Positions 1 through 14,500 of a stretch of 64,000 bases of DNA are shown here, in pieces (the first letter of the stretch is position 1; every line of letters begins with the position of its first letter). Below the pieces are notes generated by a model. The model was not told the origin of the DNA and did not search any database. It worked only from the letters and a program-made list of their open reading frames with translations. Source of the DNA: Tubiluchus corallicola (Eukaryota > Priapulida > Priapulimorpha > Priapulimorphida > Tubiluchidae). Where the stretch lies: assembly GCA_030141605.1 (NCBI GenBank), contig JAQGDQ010000114.1, forward strand, positions 496,001-560,000, in the 5' to 3' direction. A program made the translations under genes and the position numbers.

Positions 1-860
1 AATTAATTGTGGATTTCTGCCATCATCGAAACCCTAGTGGTGCTGCTAAATAAAAAAACATCGTTTGATATAGACGTATAATGTGACCAATACCTTTGTA
101 AGACAAACCAAGAATAGTGAAATAGCTATACTATTTAAAAGCTCGTAAATATTGTCAAAATTTTACAAGTGACGAACACAAAACACTGCGTAGTTTTGAA
201 AACAATATCACGTTTAACGCTGTGCATAAATCAAGACTTGACACTTGCTTTTCCAAGAGTATCAAATAATCCAACATAATGGCTAAATTTTATTGCAGCG
301 AAAAATGCGCAGGAGAGCACATTTACAGAGAGCAAAATCCAACTGCATCGAACACGTCTCTACTGACTTGGACAACTGGGCGCAAGATATCTCTTTTTCT
401 TACACTATACATCTATAGTTTGTAGTTGATTAAAATCATCAGACGGTAGCAAAAACGTCATACTAGTTTTAACGTTCGGCTACCAAAAGAAGTTCCAAGG
501 CTTCCCTATGGTTGCGAGTCTATACTATCTACACACGCGAATGACAAACGTGCAACCCGACAGCTGCATTATATTTAGATGTTGACAAGGACCGGTGGAA
601 AGCAGCTCTGAAAATGTTAACGCATCATTAAGATGGACCTGAGTGGTAGTGTTGCGGTTTTTGTTTTTATAGACTTATTAGAATTACCTACAACGTTGGC
701 CGATTCATTAAACGCACTGAATAGGACCAAATCTTGTTACATATTGTTGTCATTGGTGTGGAAACAATTAAAAAATCAGACTACAGCTGTGTATAGGAAT
801 GAGTCCATCTGTTTGTGACAGTTTCTTATTTTATACAGTTTAGTACGAAATAACCCGGAA
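1..860. other. unassigned 5' flank
   Basis: No gene can be supported here. A 48-codon ATG frame at 280-426 (plus) looks mildly coding, but no matching splice donor or homology is recognisable. The longer plus frame near 633-818 has no recognisable motif. The stretch might contain upstream exons of the candidate plus-strand exon at 925-1039, but this is only a guess. Confidence 0.3.
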
Positions 861-924
861 TTCAACATTCAGCATCAAGGTAAACATAATGTAGTTTGTA
901 ATGGAACCGAACAATTCTCTGAGG

Positions 925-1039
925 AAAGACACAGAAGGACACTTTCCCACAACGCGAGAATCTGCCAGTCTTCATTGACGGCAACCCATACATTAACCAC
1001 GATAGCTGGTTAAACCTCACAGCGAAGCACGCATTATAA
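925..1039 (+). CDS. possible terminal exon of an unidentified plus-strand gene
   Basis: A plus-strand frame of about 38 codons ends in TAA at 1037-1039 and reads like real protein, with residues KDTFPQRENLPVFIDGNPY followed by INHDSWLNLTAKHAL. A usable AG acceptor (tctctgag) sits just before it, the same frame is stopped upstream of that acceptor, and an AATAAA signal follows at 1247-1252. This is the arrangement of a last exon with a short 3' UTR, converging on the phosphatase gene. I do not recognise the family, no upstream exon could be joined with confidence, and chance is still possible. Confidence 0.3.
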
Positions 1040-1399
1040 TAAGAGCTAGTTCCCTTGTCCACGTAAATTTAAGGATTAAGCCTGGGCTGTTAGTCCATAG
1101 GTGCAACCATGATTCCTTATTCAAATTCGGGGTTTAAACTATGTCTTGTTTTTTGTACATTTTTTTCCTTTTGGTGTAGTTTTGTTTGAGTAATTTAATA
1201 GCTGATTGACTGAATTTACGTATAAACTGCGACATTCGTCACACATAATAAAATAATGGTACTACAATAAAATTTAATCTCACAATCCATTTTTTTCTGC
1301 AATTAAGTTAGTTAAGAATTTTACTAAAATAATGACATAACTTAATAAAATCGTGTTTCTAATTGATACCGAGACAGTTTAATAAGTTATGAAGTTTAT

Positions 1400-4300
1400 A
1401 TTTAAATGTCTTAGTAGAACACAAAGATAAGACATTTTGCCAATAAATATGTCACTTTATTATAAAATTTATAATAAAGGAGCAAATCACAATTCGTGCA
1501 ACATACACAGGCAGAGACAAGCGCACACTAAAACAGTATACAAAAAAACTTCAATGCAAACAACTATCAGTTCGTAACAAACTTTAAAAACCATAGTTAC
1601 TTTAAAAATTTGACGTTAGCTATTGGTAAAAGTACAAAATTCCTACTAGGGCAGGCGCACAAGTGAATTTAACCACAGTGATTACTCTATAATAATATTC
1701 AGATTGCTAAGGTGAAATCATAACATTTAATCCACCTGCAATTTGAGTGCTCCTTTACTTATAGGTAACTGTAACTTATCTTTACACTGACTTAGGGTTG
1801 GCTAGATAAACAAAAAATTACAAAATCCTTGATGCAATTAAAGCTTTAAAACTGTTGCACATCAGTGTATTAAAGTTACTTGCAGCAAAGTGTAGTAAAG
1901 ATAGAAAGATGATGTATAAATTCGCTCAGTCAAACTATTACTAAATACTTAATTCTAGGAATTTTGCTCCTTTGAGCATCAAAGCACTGTTTTTCCACTC
2001 TAGCACGGAAGTTCATTTGTGTAAAAAGTTTGCGTTCTTATAAATCACTATGTCAAAAAAAAATTTCAATGAAATTCAGTAAGTGGCGTTTAGGTAGCAT
2101 GCGGATGCGGATGCATTTTCCACCTGTGGAACAGCTTCTATTTCTGCGGCAAAAAAGGTACAGCTGCAGAAAAAGAATGCATACGTAGGCTGCATAAACG
2201 GGTGATTTGGAAACAATATAAACCGATTTGATCTATTTCGCCCCCCCCCAAACTACGCATGCGACATAAACGCCACTTTATGCAGCATAAAAAAAACGGG
2301 AAAAATAGTAATGGTCGTGACAGTACGTAAGGACAAACCAAACATTTTATACTACAATTGACAAGTTCTTTGGAGTACAAAATTTAACGGTACACAAAAA
2401 GTGTATCAAAAAGACCAGATGTACTTTAATGTTCGAATGATAAAAAATCGCACCACACAAGTGAAAACTATGTATCAAAACATTTGAGTCGAGTTTAACT
2501 TCTCTAAGACAGATGCTGCACTACTGCACAAAAACCTCAAAATATTAAAAAAAGGTTGCATAACTACAGAACAAATTTGCAAAGAAATGAGAAATGTCTA
2601 TTTTACAATTTAAAACAAGGTTTCCACTTTTGCTGAGAGGAATTCCTCAATTAGCATATTATACCAGTGGTGGTGACAATACAATCAATATTGCTAAACT
2701 GGAGAAAAATAAAAGTAACTAAAAATTCTATCAATTTAGCATGTGCTAAATTGAAAAGGTATTTCATTTTAACCCTTTGGTAACTTATAATATAATACAA
2801 ACAAAAGATGATAAGATGATTGTCATAACTAATAAATTAATTAAGTACAACATAAATGCATATACTAAACAGTGCTGTAATTACACGCACATTGTACAAC
2901 TGCCAATAATAATAAATACTATACAAACTCAGCTAAAATCTATCTGAAAAGAACAGTGGTATTAGCAGCAAAACTGAAGTACAGTATATACAAAAAGTAA
3001 ATACATACAAATTTTGTGCCAGGACATTCAAACCACTTCCAAAGTGCATCTTTTTACAATTCAAATGTCCACAAAATAAGAAATTTACAAAACTGCATAA
3101 AATGTACAGTACATAAAAATACTTGAAATATTTGGTTGAAAAATAGTGTTTAGCACAAGTTACTGATAAAGGGTTATTGTTCTCAAGAAACTATAGTTCA
3201 AGCAGATACTTGTCTTTCCAGTATTTATAGAAAAAACTATATTCTAGACTCGAAATTAATTCTTTTTATGATTCCTTACTTATAAGCATTCTACTGTAAG
3301 TACAATCTAAAAATGTGCTAATTAGAAAGGAATTAAAAATATGCCATTGTCTGCCAGCAGACGGAATACATTGAGATTACGAAGTCTGTGACGCCTATGT
3401 GTCATAGCAGATATGGATTTATTAACAAAACTGCAGCTTTGCTTAACTGTATCACAAAACTTATCATAGTGAAACGTATAGAAAAAACTTTATCAATATA
3501 AAATATCAGCAAGACAGCTGCCTCATTGCAGCTTACAAAAGGGTAGACCAGAGGTATAGCTCAATGATAGCAAACTTCCTACTGAGAGGACGTGGGTTCA
3601 ACTCCTGACACAGTAATATCAAAGACTAAGAAAAAGTGATAGCTGGTTCTTTGACCAAGCACATTTGTTTATCAAAGTAACAAGTGGATAATCCCTAGAT
3701 TATGTCCTAAGTTATTGTTATTATTAATATTATATTACAGCCTTAAGAGTGATAACACTCTGTTATTGACCAAGTAGTTTTTAAAAATAAAATGCATTAT
3801 AAAATGGCCACTAAAAACGTGCACGTCGGTGGCATTGAGTTGACAGCAAATAACGTAATTGTTGTACTAGAAAATGTTCATAACACGAAAAAATTAAAAC
3901 ACTGAAGCTGTCAGTTAATCGGCACGAAATTCATTATTATTGGCTGCTAAGTTATGAAAGATGATAATTATAACAAGTTATAATTTAGATAAACAAGCAA
4001 TTGGTCAAAATTAGCAGTTCAGCAGTAAACTGAGCGTAAGTGTAAACATAGCCAGCCAAACAGATACTTCAGCCAGTACAGAAAAAGACATTTAAAAAGA
4101 AAAATTATTATCATGAAATCTACAAAAAAAGATTTAAATTGAAGATTCATGTTGAAACTGAAAAAAATACGCATCATAGTAACTTAGAAAAGAATATTTT
4201 TTTGTACTAAAGATTCCAGACTTCAGTACTTGCTAATTGCATAGTAGATCGAGATATAATGAAACATGCATCAGGGTACCTACTAAATATAAGGACTTAG

Positions 4301-5422
4301 TGCAAACAATGATTAAAATTAGAATCATTTAAAGCCACTGCAAAACATTCCAAGCGTCTTTCTTTGACAGGGAAAAATGTCCATTAAGTAAGAAGGTAAA
4401 TTTCCTGTGACTAGTAAAAAGTAAAAATTTAAAGTGTAAATGATAAGTGAAAATTCCCTTATCAGTTGAATATATTTACAGTCTTCTGGTAGAAGACAGC
4501 GAGAAAAAATGACAACACACACAATGTAGATGGCAAGTTGCCAACATATGAATGAATCCAAATCTTTCATAGAACCATTTTGGTATTTTACATTCTGTGT
4601 TCATTAGAAGGAAGCTCAAAACTAATTAAATAAGGTCTTAGTGATTAAGCATTCCAGTGAACATGTGATGTCATGAAAAATCCTGAAAAGAGCAGAACAG
4701 ATGATAATATTGTGGAACTGACTGATTTTGTGAAAAGTTTTCTATCATGAACGGCTTTAGTGAGTAGAATTGCACAAAACAATTTTGTCACTTATTAACA
4801 CAAAAATTAGTTATATTTTTTCATCACCCTTTTCTTGAAATATCAAATCAGTCAACACTCTGTGTACCAGTGGTTCAGCTGTGAATGAAAATGTGCTGGC
4901 TTATTCACTAAAAATGCTTGTGAAAAAACTTCCTTGCGTAGATGATTTAGTACACGAATATGCCAAATTGGCAAAAAATATTTTTAGCACAAATCTTAGC
5001 AACAATAGATGAAATGTAGCTAAGTAACATATTAAAGAAAACAGTCAGCTCTCATGTTCAGATTTTTAATTGTACAATTTCTGGTATTACTCTTTCGATA
5101 CCATTACTTTTTGTCACTATCAAGGGCTTAAAACAGAAATAACAGCAGATTTTGGTTAAAAACCTGCAAGTCATTTTCTTTTCTACATTTTAGAAAAAAA
5201 CATGACAAAAGGAAAACTTGCATGTGTAAAAAGTCTTATCTGTGTAACCGTGTAAGTCAAGTGGATCAATCTAAGTATTAATCACACTGAACTAGCCAAT
5301 TCAGCCTAACAGTTCCTATATCCAATGAGCACCAACTGTTTAAAAGACCTTATAACAATGAAAGCTCGTATGGCAGTCAGGAGAACATACAAGGTACCTA
5401 TTTACAGAGAAATAGCCGCATG
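1400..5422 (-). other. probable long 3' UTR / downstream flank of the B'' subunit gene
   Basis: No coding exon is visible in this 4-kb stretch. It lies directly downstream of the phosphatase stop codon. Reverse-strand AATAAA hexamers occur near 3418-3423 and 1455-1460, either of which could end the transcript, giving a 2- or 4-kb 3' UTR. An ATTAAA variant near 5065 would give a short one. The true end cannot be chosen from sequence alone. It also holds the tRNA-derived SINE at about 3551-3737. Confidence 0.3.
3551..3737 (+). repeat. tRNA-derived SINE (degenerate)
   Basis: A perfect RNA polymerase III B box, GGTTCAACTCC, is at 3595-3605. A good A box (TAGCTCAATGAT) lies 38 bp upstream at 3557-3568, the spacing of a tRNA gene. 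The T arm and acceptor stem do not pair properly, so it is not a working tRNA. The unit runs into a non-tRNA body and ends in ATT-rich short repeats at about 3713-3737, as SINE tails do. Boundaries are approximate. Confidence 0.55.
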
Positions 5423-5582
5423 TCATGTTTTTGAGTCATAGTCCTCGCTTTCAGCATAGTCGCCTTCATCATCATCGTCTTCTAGTTTCGGACGTGAGGA
5501 CTTGGCTTTCGTTTTAACAGTTGATTCAATACTAGTTGAGATGACATCTTCTTCTTCACCCTCGAAGTCATCATCATACATA
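5423..5582 (-). CDS. PPP2R3A: PPP2R3A-like exon 13 (terminal)
   Basis: Last coding exon, about residues 567-619, ending in a stop at 5423-5425. The acceptor is cttccag just above 5582. It encodes a very acidic tail ([13 protein letters not shown], then a Lys/Ser stretch, then [20 protein letters not shown]). Acidic C-termini of variable sequence are usual after the B'' core, so this part is likely disordered. Confidence 0.9.
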
Positions 5583-8500
5583 CTGGAAGTAAGAAAGCTA
5601 CAAAATGGAAAACAAGTCACCTAGTAACTAACAATGCAAGGACTATAATTACCAATTTCATATTAAGTGAATAGTGATCATATTTATTTTCCTTTCTGAA
5701 AATTTGAAACCGTTTTCGTTTTCAACCTTAGAGTATCAATATACATAATTCATCAATGCTAGCAGCTTAACAGTCAAACTATCTTCATACTTTGTTTTTG
5801 CTGAATTTACTTGTCAGACATTGACTGCCAACCATAAGCATTATTGCATTAGGGCACGTTCTCTTCCAGGCCACTACGAGTATATGAGTAGTTCATCCAA
5901 TTCATACAAAAACTTGGCTACATGCCAATGCTGCTAATGCATTTGCTAGCAGTCAGTTCAGTTACATTACGCAATAGTTGAGTGGCATGTTACCTCAAGT
6001 AATAAAATATAATTATGCGAGTTAAATACTAGCTGCCTTAAATTTTGGCCGAGTAAGTGGAAGATGCGCTATACAATGCAGTGGCCGTAAAAATGTTACA
6101 GGACACAGAACTTACAGTCCCCTCACTTACACGTACTAACACAAACTCATACACATTAGATATGTACAAAGGCACTGACAGGTATCACTTGGTGAGAAAA
6201 TAGAGGAGCAGGTGGAAAACTGAATGAAAACAAGTATAATTGGATAATTTCATTAGTTATTTATATAGGCAGACTTTTCTCGAAATGCAAAAAGTTAGTG
6301 CAACCACCATTGTCAGAAATGTTAAGTTCTCAAAATGCAAGATACTTACACATCATCCTGAGGATCACTGGCACCTTCTTCAGCTACGAGCAACTCGTAC
6401 TCATCGGCTGCATATTTCTCCCAATCAGACAGCTCTGGTCCATCTTCATCCTGTTACAGAGAATACATTCAGAATAAATTGTTACACAAAACAGCAAGAA
6501 ACTCCAAACACTTGCCATACTGCTACTTTTTAAAGGTTGTAGACAGGTTGTAGATTAACACAAATGCCTAGTGATCAATGCTGGCACTACATGGAGGAAA
6601 ATATTACATAAATTATTGCTATTATTAATCTTTTATTCATACAAAATTTTTTATACAGCGATGTAGTTTTAGTAAAAATAATTAATACAATAAAAAATAA
6701 TTTTTGTTAACAAAAAAAAAACGAAAGATGATGAAATCCATATACATATCGCCATCATGTTATATGCAGTTGCTTACACATTCATAAAATGTTTCTGTAA
6801 CTTTTCTTTTCACATTAAAATTAAAGCAAAGAGTACAACCATACAGTAAGAGTCATTTATAAAATACACCATTTTTGGTATAACAAGTGATTCGGAATTT
6901 TGAATTCTTCTTAAAAATCCCAATTTACGACTGTTAATCAAAAAATTTGCTGGCATGGTACCGCAATATTACATAAGTAGTTTTACACTTTTCTTTTGTT
7001 TGAAGTCAAATATTTTTCTACACGCACAGTTCCAACTTGCTCTAATTACATTCACATGTATAGTGGAAATGCTAACAATTTCACACCAGTACAAAAATGG
7101 GAAGACAATAATAACTAACTAATGTTTTTGGCACTATTGAGTGAGTTTCGGCCCCATTGTCGACAAGATATTATTAAAGACCTGAAATATTTATGCTTCA
7201 GTCTTGTAATGTCAACTACTAAGTCTTCATCAATGTTAATATCAGACCCTAAATAATTTACACTATTTTCCCACTTCAATAACATACCACAAAACAAAAT
7301 GTTTCAGCATCATTTTTCCAAGCTTTTTCCAAAATATAACAACGCTGTCTTCTTTGGATTAAAAGTACATACTCCAATGTTTACCATATATTTCAAATAT
7401 TTTTGGCATTTCTCTAAGTTCCCTATAAGAACCAGCAAGCAAGAATACATCATCTGCATACAATACAGAGCCTACAAATGTTTCTCCAACATAACATGCA
7501 TACCCTTCTCTACGTAATTGTCTTATAAGATCATATACAACAGAGAACTGGAGACGGTACTCTACCCTGCCTTACTCCAGATTTAAAATAGAATTCATCA
7601 CTTTTTACATTCTCCCATTTCACATATGCAGATAATTTGTTGCACCATTCTACTAAAATTCTAATGAATGATCTAGGAACGTCTTTATCTAAAAGTTTCA
7701 AAAACAATCAATCTACAGTCTAAAACTTTGTCAAATGCCTTAGAAACGTTTAAAAATGCTATATATATATATCGGACGGACTATTTCTTTTTGTAAAGAA
7801 ATTTACAGTCTCCTTAATTAAGTAAGTTGTGTGGCTACAACTGGACCGATTTTTGTATCCAAATTGTAATTGATCGCTCTGTAAATAATTACCAAATCTG
7901 AGTAACAAAACAGATTCGAAAAGTTTAGGTATGACTGGTAACGGTGTGACCACACGAGAGTTATTAAAATCCATTAGATCACCTTTAGCGCCCTTAACTA
8001 GAGGTTTTATAACCCCTTTTGAAAAATTGTCAGATACGTAACCACGAATAAGCATTAAATTAAATAACAATGACAAATACAGTGATAATGCTCTTGGTGA
8101 ATATAGAATATGTTCTTCGTACAATCATCAAAACCTGTTGATTTGTTACCATCCAAACCCTGACATAAATGCCAAACCTCATCCAGAGTTACTGTGAAGT
8201 CCATTATAGTATCCTCTACTTATAATAGATATAATTATATCTAGTCAACTTACTGTAAAAGCTAAGTTCTAATTCATCATTTAAATTTTTATTGTCTAAA
8301 ATCTTTCTCGAAATCAGCCTTAAATTCATTTGTGACCGCATGTAATCCTACAGCATCGTTCACTTTTTTCGCAAAAACTTTACTTTGAGAAACAAACTTA
8401 TTTTTCCAAGTCTTCCAGAAACTGTTCATGTTTTTGCATATTAGGTTGCAATAATGACTAATGTTTGTTTGCTGGTCAGAGTTTCTTTTTGCTTCATTAA

Positions 8501-11500
8501 TAGCTTGTTAGTACAATAATTAATTTCTCAACCTGTCAGCGCTAATAATACCAGATCTTGGTTGACCAGCAGTTTTCCATCACAAATGTGCATCAATAGA
8601 TTTACATTTGAGTTCCACTTAACCTATCATTCCACCAATGCTTTTGATACTCAGTTACATGAATTAGAATGCAGAATTTATCTACATTTAAAAGCATATC
8701 TACAATGTTATTATAAAATACATTTAACAAAACCTTGTGATCCACATCATTGGACAGTAACGCAATAAGTGCAGTGGTAAAGGTACAGTTCTTAAATCAT
8801 CTTCCATTTAGTTTGATACATATTTAAAAAAATTTGCTTCTAACATATATGCGCTTGTCTGTTATTACTACAATTAATGAGATCTCTGTTGACATTTTGA
8901 TCACATTTTTATGTAAAAGCTTTAGGCAAGTGGTCTGTCAAATTATCGCCTTCGTTAATGACATTTAATTATGCATACTACTGCAAAGCTGTTTTGTACA
9001 GATCACGTGATCGATATACGTATAAGTGCCCAATATTTCATTAGAAAAAGTATAGGAGCCCTGAATGATGTTCGAATCCCATTCAAAGGTCATTTGTATT
9101 TACCAAATTTAATAATAAACGTTGATCTTTAGACAATCTGTACCTTTCAACATTAAAATCACCTAAAATTAAGATGTTGTAATTGTCATAATTATCTATT
9201 AAATTTCTAATTACCATTATGAACTCTTCAAACGTGTAGTGCAACTGGCATCATAATCATTGTCACATGGCATATAAACATTTACTTGTACAACATCTCT
9301 TCAATTTCTACCTAAATTTTTCAACTTTATTGCCAAGCATCAGTTAAAATTGATTTTAATAATGTTAATATATCTTGCTATTATTTTACTACAAGTGGAC
9401 GGCCTCTTAATATGCTAGCTTGTGTTGCTTCATCCGTACCAGACGCTTTGTAAACAATATGAGTATTAGAGAGATTGTCTAGTTTATACAAATGCCTTGT
9501 GTGGGTTGGTAGCCATAGATTTCAACAATCACTATTAATTATTAATATTCCATGTAGCTTAATTAGCCATCCATACTGACAAAAATGAGATTGAGTCATT
9601 GCACTGCTTTTCTGTTAACATTTTGTAAGTGATTCTGGTTTTTGCCTGCACTGATTGTTTATACACCTTTTAGCAATCCATAAATCACGATCTAGTATTC
9701 AGCAGCAGGGCCTATTTTAGATAGTTGTGGGAGATCGTTTTTTATATTTGGCATCAGTTCCCTAAAGAAATCGGCTTAAATATATGGTATCATAGCAAAA
9801 CAAATTAAACAAAAGTAACTAGTAATTTATCAATTTAGTAATTTAACATACTCGTGTTGAAGCAAATGGATCTCGCTGCTCATGGTCCAGGTATTTTTCT
9901 AAATTGAAGAACGTATCGAAGAAGATTGGTGTCATCATGGAAGCCTTCAAGTCGGATAATGTGATCTTGTTTGGATCCTTTGGTTTCACCATATCTAACA
10001 TCTGAAGACAAGACAGAGATCAAAGACTGTATTAGTACTATACTCACAAATTTATGCAATTAAATTTTAAATGCTCCTTATAAATGATTACAATGTTTTA
10101 ACTCTTTGATATTAATGAAGAATGAATGAATGAATGAAATACTGTATTGCAAAAGACTTGTTCTTATTACTTGGCTAACAGCAGGGCTTATAAATATTTT
10201 TATATAATTTGCCAAATTTCTTATGTAGCACTGTACACACACTGTATTTTTTCACTGTTACCTGTAATATGTATTGTTCTCTAAAAGACTACATGCTGAA
10301 TGATATTACATTTGTAAATTGGAAACTGACTGATGTCATACTATTCATGATTCGCCATACATTATAAATTAGAATACGCTTTAACTAATGAACAAAATCC
10401 ACTTACTTCAAGAGACATTAAATCATGCATTAGAACAATTAGCGTACAATATTAATTGAGATATATCCAATCTTCAGAATGCCGTAGACAATAGTATTTT
10501 ACCTGACATAGACAATCCTCGAATGGCAAAGTTTCAATTCCAAGAGCTTCCATTCGTTGTAGTTGCTCTTCATAAAAATATTCAAGTTCATACATTGATA
10601 ATGACCCGTCACCATCAAGGTCCATACACCGAAACCAGTACTCTATGCTAAAAATATGTCAAAATTTGTTACTAACATTATGACAAGATCCACATTCTGG
10701 TTTAAATAGATCCATTATGGTGATATAGTTAAGTGAGTTTAATCAAATCTGATTACAATAAACACAGATACATTATAAAATATTTTAAAAGGCAAGACTA
10801 AAACTGTTATCTATTTAATTTTGTAATGCTATAATTATGCAGCAAAATCTTGCTGATTTCCTTCTGTTTCTGAGAAATAGCAACTTTCAACCAAAAAACC
10901 TCAAGTGTGTCAGTAGCAGGTTCATGTTAATAGCAATTCACAAACTTATTTTTAATTAATTTTAACAAGAAATTTGCTACTAAGACGAAAATATTATGAT
11001 TATGATTTGTGATTATCAACATCACAAATACTTCACAAGCAAAAAACACATTTTACCTTCTAGGATTTCGTTTATCTTCCTCGGAAATTAAAAACCATAC
11101 AAATTCTGAGTAACTCATGCGTCCCTCTTGCTGTGCCTGCCCTCTAGTGACTGCACCGGAAAATATTCTGTCTACTATTCTAGCAGAAAGTGCTGAAACC
11201 AAATATTACATTTGTTATTTTATCAACTGGGCACCACAGAGTTGTATATGCTTAAGTCAAGATTTAAGAATTCATGAGGTTGTGAAACAAGTCATTGTTA
11301 TGTATTTCATTTTTTGTGACAGAATGCAAAGAAAGTTTTAATTTCAGAACTCATTGGATGTCACTCAAAACATTTATGATGCAACAATGGTGAAAGTATG
11401 CAAAAACTTACAAATGTACTTGCAGCTGCCTATAATTTAGCTTTAACAACATCTCATTGTACTCTTTCTTCTGCGTTTGTACTGCTCTACCATTCAGGCG

Positions 11501-14500
11501 ACAGTATGCAAATCAACAAGTGTGCAGTAGAAGATTCAATACTTCCTGTGACTTCTTTATTTTGCTTCTTTATTAACGTTTATCTGCTTACTCTACTGCC
11601 TCAGGTATGTTAATGTAGCAAACATGGAAACTTCAGATGCTTCATAAGAATATAATGTACCAGGTAATCAGTGGGTAAGAAGAGTAAGCCAACATTAGTC
11701 CCTTGCGAGATGTACAGGTTTGTCAAACTAGTCAACAGCGATCTCTTATTAAATGTCACTTAATATAAAAAATCAAGAAATTAGTACCATGGTCATTATG
11801 TCGCCGTAAATCAGCTTTGCTTATTAATAAATCATGGTCCTTGTCCAGCTCCCAAAATTTACAGTAAATCACATAGAAGTGCTCATACGAAAAGTAATCT
11901 GATATTTGATTAATATCACTTTCATCTTCTAGCAATGCCAACACCTAAAATAAAAAAAGGAAATGTTTAAAAAATAACTGCTAAATCTTTTATGTAGTGC
12001 AAAACACTATATATAAAAGCATAGTATCAGTATAACAGAGGTTACTTAATTTAGATATTTGTTATGAAGCTAGAACTATATTTAAGATGAATGATGAACC
12101 TCTTAAGATCCCACACCGAAAAGGCATCAGCTACAAACTGATGCGTATATATATATATATATTATATATATGTATGTATATCAGGGATAAGCGGACCACA
12201 GTCCTTCAGATTGGATTATTTATTGTTGCATAAGATTTGGTTCACTTCCATTATTTTAACTTGATTCTAAATTAAAACTAACCCTGTTATCAGAATTGTT
12301 AATTGGAAAATTTGCAGATCAGGATGGATAACAGATTTGAAATTGTTCTGTGGATTCAAATTCATGTTAGATAATTTCAATGCAATTCAGATAAACTACA
12401 ATAAAAGATTAAATAACCACATGTATTCACTTACTTGAAGAAAATTGCTATTTCTAAGTTCTGGCACTGTTATTTTTCCTGACCATGACCTATTAACACA
12501 GTAGTATATCCTTGCAATAACCTAAGCAAAAACAAAAAAATGTTTTATCTAATATAAAAAGTTTTAGTCAGTTACTTGTGTACTGTGGAACTTAAAAATA
12601 CTTTATTATACCACATTTGTGCACGATGCCCCAGTAAAGAATAAAAAAATAAGAACATAATCAAAAAGGAATTAAATTACATACGTAATTGGACAAACTT
12701 TAAACATGTCAATCCACTAAAATATGATTAAGATGCAAGCAAAAAAGAATGTAAAGAGTTCAAGCAAAAATGTGTTGAAATACCAAACTGTCACAACACT
12801 GCAGCAGATGCACTGATTCCACTGAACCACAACAACATTCAGCTGGCCCAGAACCCAAACAAAGAAAGAATGATAGAAAGATTCTACGGAGTTGCAAATC
12901 TGATTATAAAAGGTAAATCTACTAAAGATGTTTTATGAATAAACAGGCAGCTTTGCACTACACCCGATTTTAGACAAACTTGCATTAATAAGAAATTTGT
13001 CAATTAGGACAAAATTTAGATAGCCACAATTCGGTTACATAGTATGCACTAACAATAACAGGAAATCTGATTATCCGAAAAAATTGTGAAATGTTTATCT
13101 TTTAACGTATCTAATATTGTCATCACTAATAAATACTTTGGTCAAAATTTGAAACAAAATTTAATAATTCATTTATTACATTTTTATTTTGCAAATCAGA
13201 ACACTGCTTGTGCACTTTCTGTAATGACCATCATTTTCCAGTATCAGCGAATTGTTTAAACCTCTGCAAGTAATACAGCTCTGACTTTGATACATTTTAA
13301 TAGTATCACAGGAAAAGCATTTCTGACGAACTGCTTATTAATATTGGATTCCCTAGTTATTGCATATACATTATACAATTCTACAAAGCTAGATAGTTTT
13401 AAAAAAATCATAATAGAATATTGTTAAGAAAGTTCCCGTGTAAGCACACTGTTACGACCCGCTTGTTAGTTCAAAATTGTGTGGCAGGTTCGCCTGCTTT
13501 TTGACATTTTTGTTTCATTATTTTGTTAAACGTTAATAAACCAACTGGTAATGTGATAAATGTATCTCCGGGAGTTTAATACGACTTTTTGTTCAACTTC
13601 AACTCATATCAACACTCTTCAGAATGCAGTTTAACTCAGACTGGGAAGGTGTTGTCGAAATTTCAATTGATTTATTATTGCTAGTACAAAAATTTAAATA
13701 ATTTAATACATGTACTTAACACCGGAAACTTTGTTAAATTTTATCAAAGAAAGGATAGGTTATCGTGTATATTTATCATGAACATAAATATAGTGCACTC
13801 TAGTGCTATTAACAGGAGGCTATGTAATTAACAAGGAGTCACTGTGCTTGTGGTTGTACTGCTGTTGTGCAGTCACTTTAGTGTTAACTACTGTTATGGC
13901 AATTTCAAAACCTAAAGTAACACAAATTAAAAGATACTACTATGTCAGAATAACTACTTATATAACTTTAAATTATATGAAACAGCCCAGTTAATAACTA
14001 AGTGGCACACTAGCAAATCACTGAGTGACTTTAAAATATTAATAGCACATTAGAAATGAAATGTATGTTTTAAGAATGTCAGTGAGAAGATACAAACATA
14101 TTATTGCAATTAAGCAGGTAAGCAAAGGACTAAAACACATACTCGGGCTACAGTAAAATTTCTCACCGTATGAACATATCTACTGTGGAATTCCTTAGCT
14201 TCTCCCAGAAAGGAAAGGCCTGGATGAGTATCGACTATATCCTGAAACAGCAGTACATAAGTATAATAACATTAACATAGTGCAAATTGCTATATTGCTA
14301 TGATTTCAACATAATAAGCCTTTTCACAGTTTTACATGCAGTTACGGTAGGTCAAACGTTAAGTGTACAGAGCAATGCATCTTAACTACAACCATCATGT
14401 GACATGTGGATACAGCAAAGCCAGCTGTTTCACCAGTTCAGTAACTTCAGTTGTTTCACGTTATTTATTTATGCGTAGTAAGTCTGCAATTTGCCAGGAG

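Noticed and set aside
633-818. 61-codon plus frame
   Set aside because: No motif, no splice context and ordinary intergenic base composition.
11846-11881. EF hand 1 lacking Glu at loop position 12 as a defect
   Set aside because: Asp at this position is normal for B'' subunits, so it is not a lineage-specific loss.
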